From positions 1 to 23,927 of the IMG/VR virus record IMGVR_UViG_3300012928_000041: a stretch of 23,927 nt of DNA; one strand, written 5' to 3'. This DNA comes from a virus. Positions 11,001-15,876 of the stretch are shown here, one piece after another; position 1 is the stretch's first letter, and the number at the start of each line of letters is the position of its first letter. The notes under the pieces were generated by a model that ran no database searches, was not told where the DNA came from, and was given only the letters and a program-made list of their open reading frames with translations. Made by a program: the position numbers and the translations under genes.

Positions 11001-14000
11001 ACGCTATTAATGTTGGAACATCAGAATTTAAAGTTGCAACTTCAAAAGCAAATGCAGAATCAGGGACAGCACTTACATTCTCCTCTGCTGGATCAGGTAA
11101 TTCTCATAGTTTAACTATGGATAAAAAATTATCAAAAGCGATAATTTCTATTGATGGTGTTGCACAAAGTCCAATCGCATTTACTAAACTTACTTATGAT
11201 CTTGAGGATAATTATGGATCAGTTGGTGCTGCTGAGACTGTGTTTGCCTTATCAGGTATTGGAACCATAGCAAGTGGCGATTTGCTTAAAGTGAATGATG
11301 AGTTCATGCGAGTGAATTTAGTTGGATTGGGCACCACTGCAGTAGGACCTATCACAGGAACTGGAACATTTAATCTAGTTGAAGTTGAGAGAGGTGTTGT
11401 GGGATCAGTAGCAGCATCTCATAATGATGGTGCCACTGCAAGAATTCATTTAGGTTCATATAATTTTGTTGGTAGTAAAATTCACTTTACAGAACCACCT
11501 TTAGGTAATAGTACAAGAGTCAATGATAGGCAAACATTGTTACCTGAACCAAGATCTACATTTGGAGGTAGAGTTTATTTAAGACAAGATTATGGTACAA
11601 ATAAAGTATTCGATAATATCAGTAAAGATTTTACAGGTATAGGTGCAACTTATACACTAACTGTTGCTGGTCTTAATACTACTGGAATAGAAACTGGAAG
11701 TGGAGTTCTATTCATAAATGATATCTTCCAAACACCAACAACTACAAATAATGCTGGTAATATTTACGATTTTGTTGAGGGTGCAACAGGTATCACAAGT
11801 GTAACATTTACTGGTATTACAGATGGTAGTAATAATCTTATCATATCAGATGAGGATGTAAATAAGAATCAACTTCCAAGAGGTGGTGTGATTGTCTCAC
11901 TAGGTTCAACTAATGGATTAGGATTTGCCCCATTAGCTGGAGCAGCAGTGACTGCAGTTAAGAATCAAAACGGAACGATCACTGCAGTGGGTATCGGAAC
12001 TGGTGATTTTCATGGTTCTGGTTATAGGGGAACAGTAGCAATAGGTGTTACAGACGTTGCTTATGAGCACAGATTTGAGAGTGCTGGTATCGGTTCAATC
12101 AGAAAGGGATCGTTTGCAGGTCCATCATATACAGCAACAAATGCTGTTTACACTTCATTCAGTGGTCAGTTTGTGATTACAATACCTGGACATAATCTAA
12201 CAACAAGTGATACAGTAGGTATTGATACTGGTGGAATAGTATTCAGATGTTCTAAGGATCATTTCAAAACCTTACATCCTTACCCACGTTCAGGTCCAAC
12301 ACCAACATCAACAAATGGAGATCCCATTGTTGGTATTCAAACTGCAATTACTGCAACCACAACGAATACAATCACAATTAATGTTGGTGCTGGTGGTGGT
12401 GCAGGAACTGGTGCAGTCGTAAATGCGACAGTGGGTGCAGGTGGAACTCTTACATTTTCAGTTGCTTCTGGTGGATCTGGTTATGTTCAACCACAAATTA
12501 ATATTCCACAACCATCATACGAAAATCTTGAAGTGGTTGGAGTTTCTAGACTTGGAGAAGGTGCTACAACTGAGACAGGTAGAAACTTATTAGTTAGTGT
12601 GGATGTTGGACCTGCAAATACAGTGGGTATTGGATCTACTCTTCATGAGGTAAAATCATTCAAGATCGCTAGACAAGGATATGGTTTTAGAAAAGGTGAT
12701 GTATTTAAACCTGTAGGTCTCGTAACTGATCGTGGTTTGGGATCTGTTGTTAATGACTTTGAATTAACTGTTCTTGAAACATTCACTGATTCATTTGCAT
12801 CATGGCAGTTTGGAGAATTAGATAATGTAGATTCAGTAAAGAATTTACAAAATGGAAAGAGAACTAGATTCCCCTTAGAGTTTAACAAGGAATTACTCAG
12901 TTTTGAAACAAGTAACCCCGAAATTGATTTAAACTCTGTTCTATTAATATTTGTTAATGGTGTGATACAAGAACCAGGCAAACATTATCAGTTTGATGGT
13001 GGAACATCATTTACATTCAGTGAAGCACCTGATGAAGATGATAAAGTTGATATATTCTTCTACAGGGGAACTCGTGGAACCGATAGTGTTTTTGTTAACA
13101 CAATAGAGACTGTGAAGAAAGGTGATATACTCACATTAAATAAAAATGATAGGTTCTCTAACACATTATCACAAGATCCAAGAACAATTTACAATATAAC
13201 CACATCAGACAAGGTAGAAACTAATTTATATACTGGATTAGGTATAAGCACAGTTCCAAAACCAATTAGTTGGACAAAACAAAAGGTTGATAAAGAAATT
13301 GCTGGTGAATTTGTATCTAAAGCAAGAGATTCTATTGAACCACTTGTATTCCCAACTGCAAGGATCATTAGTGATCTATCAATATCAGGAACTGAGATAT
13401 TCTTAGATAATGGAAAGTTATTTGATTATGAAGTGGGAAGTCCTATAAACATAGATGCTTTGATAGTTAATACAACTAGTGATCCAATCGCTGCTGCAAT
13501 TACCGCAACTGTTTCTGCTGCAGGAACAATTAGTGCGTTGACCATAGGTGATGGAGGATCTGGATACACTGGATCCACTGTGAATGTAAAAATATCTGCT
13601 CCTAGTTCAATCGGTGTAGGGGTGGGCACAACCGCATCAGCAACCTTAAATGTTGTGAATGGTGCTCTATCAGGAACCGCAAATATAACTAATCCTGGTC
13701 TTGGATATACTCATTCAACCCCACCACAGGTGATAACTGCTCTACCTTCAGTATCATTTGAAAATATTATCAATGCAGGAATTGCGACTGGATTCTCAGG
13801 TATAATAACTGGTATTCAGACAACAACAGGTGTAGGTGGTAATCCTCTTGCACTTGAGTTCTTTATATCAAATCCAAGTGTATCAGCGTTATCAGCTAAT
13901 GATAGAATATTTGTATCAGATACTGAAACTGGTTTCGGAATCACATCTATTGATGGTCATGATGCATCAATTGTTGGAATTGGAACAACATTCTTAAATA

Positions 14001-14284
14001 ATGTTTATAAAATAGATGCTTTTTCAAGAGTAGCAAACGTAGGTATAATTACTTGCAATATACTTTCAACCACTAGTGTGGTGGGTATTGCTACTACTGG
14101 TACGACATTTAATCCAGTTGGAACTTTATCATTTGGTAAAATATCTGGATTTACAAGATCAGGTTCCCCAATATCAATCGGTGTAACTGGTTTTACTATA
14201 AATTCAGGACTCTCAACCTTCCCAACATTACAGAGACGAGGGACAGGTTTGAGGGATACTGGTGGATTATCTAAATCACTCTAG
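2099..14284 (+). CDS. Giant YHYH-domain baseplate protein in the gp7 position (4061 aa)
   Basis: This 4061-residue ORF lies exactly between gp6 and gp8, where T4 encodes gp7 (about 1030 aa), the wedge initiator. I see no clear sequence likeness to T4 gp7, so the role comes from synteny and from an N-terminus (about 1-260) with an FYEAKGTEESFKILFKVLYG motif, as in gp7/gpI-type marine phage tail proteins. After that the protein is almost wholly beta-rich, Gly/Ser/Thr/Asn-rich modules: a YHYH-like domain near 1195-1345; GxGY repeats near 1068-1180, 2023-2121 and 3810-3883; H-x-[FL]-centred repeats at about nine sites between 607 and 3365; a YYQ/HPTG module near 2369-2415; a YPRS module near 3349-3432; and a conserved block near 3474-3700 with IFVNGVIQEPGKHY. 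There is no signal peptide or obvious enzyme motif. It is likely a virion baseplate protein with peripheral, possibly receptor-facing, extensions. The reading frame is continuous over 12.2 kb. Confidence 0.85.
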   Translation: MIQTGFEKRVQVQQILANQLPDFLRAESPKTLDFLKQYYISQEHQSGATDLADNLDQYLKLDNLTPEVITGETTLYSDISSSTDSVQVYTTKGFPNEYGLFKIDNEIFTYTGVTTNTFTGVIRGFSGISSYRTNLDQEELLFEETKADEHDAGSQVKNLSVNFLKEFYKKLKFTLTPGLEDVNFVSDLDVNNFIKGSRAFYEAKGTEESFKILFKVLYGEVPKIVDLEQFLPKPSSAEFLRREIVVAERISGDPDKLVGQTIKKASDLETQASVSEVEIFTRSGISTYFKLGLFVGFDDRDLIEGTFEIQPKTSNINPVSVGSSVITVDSTVGFGTTGTLLSGDNIITYSSKTVNQFLGCVGVDNAMSIKSPIRTDDVFFGYENGDTDKKVEIRITGVLSDVETVGDVLSVTEGEKIYVKNVGEKIKNPETNKSQKQIFANSWIYNTSSRFFVDNTNNGYNLVSAPDKSALKEGDIVDILIGSSEVVAHSDAIVKTINEKQVTLDTGGLFSPSATNIQYSLRRKLETVKSSGAPLKFGNDLITADIQNVYTEGEKNYYVASSSLPSYTLTKNLDQAIILSLVPTNLQEFDTNKLKFSVLVFDKDVPFKTGEEVIYTAENNTLVGLEDSVSYFIKVLDDKKKIQLYRSRSLIDADNSTNPTREYFSAPSSSGFHKFTLVSQKTQFIHPQKLLRKFPFNFDLKTGEDTQTAPGALGMLINGVEVINYKSDDKIYYGPLESVRLYNGGENFDVVNLPSITIEAGLSTALIQPVVKGKLVDVLIDPQDFDVKKVSSVTISGGNSSGTVLKAQLEERHRTLSFDGRQTTLGGGIDVVNDNVTFPVSHNLISGDELIYNRNGNVAIGVGVRETAYQDGINLITGLTLNDGAVYVAEVVNNKTINLYETLADFSAGINTVGFTTAETSGIHKFRTKKANNTISKISIIDAGTEFENRKLIVQPTGVSTAHDTIFFKNHGFNDGEVVTYSTDGTSIGGLDTNLQYKIIKLSENEFRLANAGAAGTISANYDRNNYVNIVSAGSSEQFFAYPPITVTVNADIIGGVGVITATPVIKGSISDVYLYDAGTGYGSTTINFHKKPDIFVKTGKSAEFKPIIDGGKIINVQVTNTGSEYTSPPDLEVVGIGSGTGAKLRAVVENQKVTDVVVLNTGIGYTSATTTIKVTSRGSNSSLEASVRHLTINNHERHGDEILIDTDDGLQYGLVGYSTAIGLSEFGDNSIDHSPIIGWAYDGNPIYGPYGYDDSTNSNSQIRNLSPSYVLSPSTLVDRPSGFSNGFFVEDFEFNNSGDLDKHNGRYGKTPEYPNGVYAYFVGINTNTQTSIFPHYIGNSYRSKLINQDVDQDFDFNNSNLTRNTLPYSVGDVGADNDFINEPNEILLQSSTIESVTRGSVQTFDIHEGGDNYKVGDLAKFDNTGTNGGGISAFVDSITGKTVENLSTTLEDYQNANLVWNKSGQVIINTNKPHTLLDNDTVVISGLSTFIPKLTGEHIIGVSSEKTKLILDTPAITVAGIVTDLFVSTIPKISVGSTIGVGTARLSVLNIFPNRKVIRAITEHTAGIHTASTEVIEITDKFTIPLKTPFFESKIDDKIFFNPTQELGIGTVSGQSGISTIVIGNTPIPTSIPNQTIFIPNHPFKQNQQVTLTKGGSTRIVVSNTGDSATFNIPETGETQTLFVINKSDNHIGLTTQIGLTTTTDGLFFRSFNSNNNDTDFKYSIESNFTQEVARVEKIKSVISISTSHGLEEGDIVNLTVKPKQSLGVGSSESILLKYNSENDKILVNPISFGSTAVNLTKNEFELTSHGFETGEKIFYDSSNFISGLGTGSYFVHRLDDNKFNLSLTRKDSFAEPPLIIDLQSQGGSHEISKINPIIPVIRNNNLVFDTSDSSLNGYNLKIFYDDKFNNQLISIGSTSGFSVVSSGSTTTLYYNDLLPTKLYYSLEKAGFISTADTDVKNYSEIKFEDSSYNGSYKISGVGNTTFTISVSQRPEQFSYTKTSSDISYTTKSYAAEGGVASLNLTFGGANYKKLPEFVSIASTNGINADIIPVSKTVGKINEFTINDQGFDFSADKTLNPEVFISPNITVVDRNEVESIEILDGGRGYTSPPDLSLVNPEDGTRYDTGVLKAKIQGSSIDEIEIIETPVGLNEITNLVFAENGDNGIGINSCFSNTAGIVTCFLATPIVGFTGIPFAVGDKVFVEGIVNILDEGDGFNSADNKYNFFDVIAYSNTNPAKLVFDASQFVSANPGIAVTSQNSFASIIKKSNYPIFKVTQTSRPFNIGEKVFTKEGSNYVERDLVITENLNDNVKVFGTYELKVGDKIFGQNSGTLATIKILNENRAIFKVDYSLRKDTGWSDDTGKLNLDYQVLPDNDYYQNLSYTIKSNQTYDILSSTVNGLLHPTGLKNFSDTGITSISQVRVGIGSTLQSTSTTGLDIITEKRVDTLNFFDEGVDVDTLPDEINPVKSKFIKFNNRRLSDFIDCISNRVLSIDDFSLQFSNAGSVGSDLFVDAHDYSLLDGYSRFLVQVVDPAGSERQATEIITLPSPSGDIITFEKGTLDNRSDRQIADLEGNLSDGSLSLRFTPFEKFNTDYDIKILKNKFNSSGVGSDSINVGFVNLISSNQTVSASETSNLVYREVDKIESLFVNAEMLNTNTDERTYAEIFIDHDGSDTFTSEFYFDNDPNDKLSDRFIGTFRSSINSGILTLDYENTDSDDVTVRTKIVGFGTTSVGIGTHIFKATGQPDASVNTGRLQTNYVSIASTGTVFSVISSDVSTIKAVAKVGYGNSSALHQFIIINDLTDSYITQYPFLPVGVGNTSGIGTFGSEFNGSNLDIKFYPDSGVSNITVQTHSEILQINNDISNTPNTFTYGAVDENIFVSAYNARNGNRVNRTDFDINHQGVPIFQKSFDPAVSLDLSTGIFNIPNHFFNTGEKLTYAFGSSFTGISASSLQSGGSNIPTTLYAINVGTSEFKVATSKANAESGTALTFSSAGSGNSHSLTMDKKLSKAIISIDGVAQSPIAFTKLTYDLEDNYGSVGAAETVFALSGIGTIASGDLLKVNDEFMRVNLVGLGTTAVGPITGTGTFNLVEVERGVVGSVAASHNDGATARIHLGSYNFVGSKIHFTEPPLGNSTRVNDRQTLLPEPRSTFGGRVYLRQDYGTNKVFDNISKDFTGIGATYTLTVAGLNTTGIETGSGVLFINDIFQTPTTTNNAGNIYDFVEGATGITSVTFTGITDGSNNLIISDEDVNKNQLPRGGVIVSLGSTNGLGFAPLAGAAVTAVKNQNGTITAVGIGTGDFHGSGYRGTVAIGVTDVAYEHRFESAGIGSIRKGSFAGPSYTATNAVYTSFSGQFVITIPGHNLTTSDTVGIDTGGIVFRCSKDHFKTLHPYPRSGPTPTSTNGDPIVGIQTAITATTTNTITINVGAGGGAGTGAVVNATVGAGGTLTFSVASGGSGYVQPQINIPQPSYENLEVVGVSRLGEGATTETGRNLLVSVDVGPANTVGIGSTLHEVKSFKIARQGYGFRKGDVFKPVGLVTDRGLGSVVNDFELTVLETFTDSFASWQFGELDNVDSVKNLQNGKRTRFPLEFNKELLSFETSNPEIDLNSVLLIFVNGVIQEPGKHYQFDGGTSFTFSEAPDEDDKVDIFFYRGTRGTDSVFVNTIETVKKGDILTLNKNDRFSNTLSQDPRTIYNITTSDKVETNLYTGLGISTVPKPISWTKQKVDKEIAGEFVSKARDSIEPLVFPTARIISDLSISGTEIFLDNGKLFDYEVGSPINIDALIVNTTSDPIAAAITATVSAAGTISALTIGDGGSGYTGSTVNVKISAPSSIGVGVGTTASATLNVVNGALSGTANITNPGLGYTHSTPPQVITALPSVSFENIINAGIATGFSGIITGIQTTTGVGGNPLALEFFISNPSVSALSANDRIFVSDTETGFGITSIDGHDASIVGIGTTFLNNVYKIDAFSRVANVGIITCNILSTTSVVGIATTGTTFNPVGTLSFGKISGFTRSGSPISIGVTGFTINSGLSTFPTLQRRGTGLRDTGGLSKSL
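5300..5641 (+). repeat. Three tandem GxGY-type repeat units in the giant protein
   Basis: Three consecutive units align at the protein level: ISDVYLYDAGTGYGST (Tyr1082), IINVQVTNTGSEYTSPP (Tyr1126) and VTDVVVLNTGIGYTSA (Tyr1166). Spacing between the tyrosines is 44 then 40 residues. Each has the form beta strand, turn with Gly, [GE]Y, then a proline/serine-rich strand and a G-S-G-A-like turn. The pattern suggests a repetitive beta solenoid or beta sandwich. Copies recur elsewhere in this protein and in the two downstream proteins. Confidence 0.75.
5681..6133 (+). other. YHYH-like domain within the giant baseplate protein
   Basis: Residues about 1195-1345 carry the signatures of the YHYH family (PF14240): PIIGWAYDGNPIYGPYG at 1236-1252, and DLDKHNGRYGKTPEYPNG leading to VYAYF at 1318-1322. 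In typical members this last site reads close to YHYH; here both histidines are replaced (Y-A-Y-F). Large cyanophage baseplate proteins are known to carry YHYH domains. The domain's function is not established. The assignment rests on motif recognition only. Confidence 0.8.
8165..8463 (+). repeat. Second GxGY-type repeat cluster in the giant protein
   Basis: Three degenerate units occur in order: SLNLTFGGANYKKLPEF, INEFTINDQGFDFSADK, and VESIEILDGGRGYTSPPDLS. The last closely matches the unit at 1114-1134 (TNTGSEYTSPPDLEV), sharing YTSPPDL. The other two have aromatic substitutions at the Tyr site. This is the same module family as at 5300-5641. Confidence 0.6.
12518..13180 (+). other. Conserved C-terminal block with an NGxxQ tail-protein module
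   Basis: Residues about 3474-3690 look less repetitive and more conserved in style than their surroundings. They hold YENLEVVGVSRLG, VGIGSTLHEVKSFKI, QGYGFRKGDVFKPVGLVTD, then SVLLIFVNGVIQEPGKHYQF (3614-3633) and DKVDIFFYRGTRG (about 3648-3660). The IFVNGVIQ plus hydrophobic strand arrangement recurs in many phage tail proteins, including a FNGILQE segment of T4 gp10. I recall similar blocks in cyanophage structural proteins. This may be a defined assembly domain. Confidence 0.5.
13526..13748 (+). repeat. C-terminal GxGY-type repeat pair in the giant protein
   Basis: Two units, ISALTIGDGGSGYTGSTVNV and GTANITNPGLGYTHSTPPQV, lie near residues 3811-3883. They are separated by a low-complexity SSIGVGVGTTASATL stretch. 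They are the best matches to the module consensus (G-G-S-G-Y-T) in this protein and resemble the copies in the gp8 and DUF4815 proteins downstream. Confidence 0.65.
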
Positions 14285-14293
14285 TCTCTAACG

Positions 14294-14301
14294 TATAAAT
14301 A
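14294..14301 (+). promoter_or_regulatory. T4-type late promoter upstream of gene 8
   Basis: TATAAATA, the exact T4 late-promoter -10 consensus (also reported in the form NATAAATA in cyanophage S-PM2), lies in the only real intergenic gap among the large genes, 18 bases before the gp8 ATG. Late transcription uses the phage sigma factor gp55 with the gp45 clamp. By T4 geometry, transcription would start about 6-7 bases after the motif, leaving a leader of only about 12 bases. No Shine-Dalgarno sequence is visible in that leader. Confidence 0.75.
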
Positions 14302-14319
14302 TAGAAAAAACCCAATTCG

Positions 14320-15873
14320 ATGGCCGCTATTGTAACAGATCAGTTTAGAATATTAAATGCTAGTAATTTCGTAGACAACGTAACGGATTCTAATAATTCA
14401 TACTACGTATTTGTTGGTCTGTCTAATCCAACTACTTCAGGGTTTGGTAGAAAAACAGATTTTAATACTGATACACCAAGTCCAATAGACAGTTTTGACT
14501 ACATGAATTTTGTAGGCGATAACATGTCTTTTGGTAAAAAAGTAACTTCAGATAATATTAGAAGGTTAGTGAGAAAAATTACTTGGGCTAGAGGAACCAA
14601 GTATGAAATGTATCGACATGATTATAGTAATGAGAACAAATCACCCACTACTGGATCCTCTCGTTTATATGATGCAAATTATTATGTAATGAATAGTGAT
14701 TTTAAGGTATATGTTTGTATTGATAATGGATCTTCAGGTATATCATCAACTGGTAATGCCTCTCTTGATGAACCAACATTCACCGATTTAGAACCATCTA
14801 AAGCGGGAACTAGTGGTGATGGGTATCTTTGGAAATATCTTTTTACTGTTTCACCAAGTGATATAATAAAATTTGACTCAACTGATTTTATATCTGTATC
14901 TAATAATTGGTCATCATCAAGCGATGCTCAAATAGAAGCTGTTAGAAATAATGGTGATTCTGATGTAAATAATAATCAAATTAAAAAGGTATATATTGAT
15001 AATCAAGGAAACGGTTATACTAATGGTACAGGACAGGAGGTTGCAATTTTAGGTGATGGATCTGGTGGTAAAGTTGTTATTGATGTTGTTAATAATAAAA
15101 TAACTAACGCTGTAGTATCGTCAGGTGGTAAAGGATATACTTATGGCATTGTGGATTTAGGTGCTATTGGTAATACAAGTGCATCCGTTAAGGCAAAACT
15201 GATTCCAATCATACCACCATCAAAAGGTCATGGTCATGATATTTACAAAGAATTGGGTTCTGATAGAGTATTGGTATTTGCTAGGTTTGATACATCAACA
15301 ACGAATGATTTTCCAGTAAACACCAGTTTTTCGCAGATTGGTATATTAAAAAATCCAACTTCGATAGGATCAACAAATTTATTTACTGATCCGACTTTTT
15401 CATCAGTGGGTGCTTTGAAATTTACATCATTTAATGTTGAACCTAAAGTTGGTGAAATTTTAAGTCAAAATGTGACTGGTGGAACTGCAAAAGGTTTTGT
15501 TGCTGCATTTGATAATGAAACTAAAGTTGTTAAATTTGTTCAAGACAGATCTAATACATTAAACCCATCATCATTTGACGCTACTGATTATGTCGGAGTA
15601 TCAACATTCTCACAAGTTTTAGCATTTGAATCAAATTCTAATAGTGTTGCAGGTAATCAAGGGTTCAATGCAACCATAGATACTGGATTTACTGGTGTAA
15701 GCACAAATCCTACTGGAACTAAATTGATATCATTAGATACCCAATTTACACAGGGTATTGCTAATCCTGAGATAAATAAAAAGTCAGGTGATATAGTTTA
15801 TCTTGATAATCGTCCATTGATTTCAAGAAATGCTAGACAAAAAGAAGATGTAAAAATTATTCTGGAATTCTAA
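14320..15873 (+). CDS. 8: Baseplate wedge subunit gp8
   Basis: Several blocks match T4 gp8: AIVTDQFRILNASNFVDNV at the N-terminus, GDGYLWKYLFTVSPSD near residues 166-181, FSQIGILKNP near 342-351, and a C-terminus of SGDIVYLDNRPLISR ending IILEF (T4: SGEMIYMENRPPII ending ILFTF). Gp8 dimerises and binds gp7 and gp10 in the wedge. At 517 residues it is about 180 longer than T4 gp8 (about 334). Much of the extra length lies between the YLF block and the SQIGI block and contains two GxGY repeats (about 224-300). A VGEILSQNVTGGTAKGF module starts at 377. The ATG at 14320 follows the late promoter; the DUF4815 gene starts three bases after the stop. Confidence 0.92.
   Translation: MAAIVTDQFRILNASNFVDNVTDSNNSYYVFVGLSNPTTSGFGRKTDFNTDTPSPIDSFDYMNFVGDNMSFGKKVTSDNIRRLVRKITWARGTKYEMYRHDYSNENKSPTTGSSRLYDANYYVMNSDFKVYVCIDNGSSGISSTGNASLDEPTFTDLEPSKAGTSGDGYLWKYLFTVSPSDIIKFDSTDFISVSNNWSSSSDAQIEAVRNNGDSDVNNNQIKKVYIDNQGNGYTNGTGQEVAILGDGSGGKVVIDVVNNKITNAVVSSGGKGYTYGIVDLGAIGNTSASVKAKLIPIIPPSKGHGHDIYKELGSDRVLVFARFDTSTTNDFPVNTSFSQIGILKNPTSIGSTNLFTDPTFSSVGALKFTSFNVEPKVGEILSQNVTGGTAKGFVAAFDNETKVVKFVQDRSNTLNPSSFDATDYVGVSTFSQVLAFESNSNSVAGNQGFNATIDTGFTGVSTNPTGTKLISLDTQFTQGIANPEINKKSGDIVYLDNRPLISRNARQKEDVKIILEF
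14989..15190 (+). repeat. GxGY repeat pair inserted in gp8
   Basis: VYIDNQGNGYTNGTGQEV and ITNAVVSSGGKGYTYGIVDL lie 40 codons apart (Tyr232 and Tyr272), separated by an AILGDGSGGKVVIDVV turn. T4 gp8 has no counterpart here. The unit length and G-x-G-Y-T signature match the repeats in the upstream giant protein. Confidence 0.7.
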
Positions 15874-15876
15874 AAA

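Noticed and set aside
12643-12981. Minus-strand ORF of 112 codons, the longest of the reverse-strand frames
   Set aside because: It lies wholly inside the giant + strand gene, antisense to its most conserved-looking block. It has no recognisable product and no start signal; it is a shadow of the + strand codons.
5300-13748. Nucleotide-level tandem repeats such as a CRISPR or diversity-generating template
   Set aside because: The repeats are visible only at protein level and are highly diverged in DNA. There is no repeat-spacer regularity and no reverse transcriptase in the window.
2099-14284. Several genes joined by missed stops or assembly error
   Set aside because: The frame is continuous, the composition is uniform and the same repeat families occur throughout. 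Very large structural proteins at this site are in keeping with marine T4-like phages.
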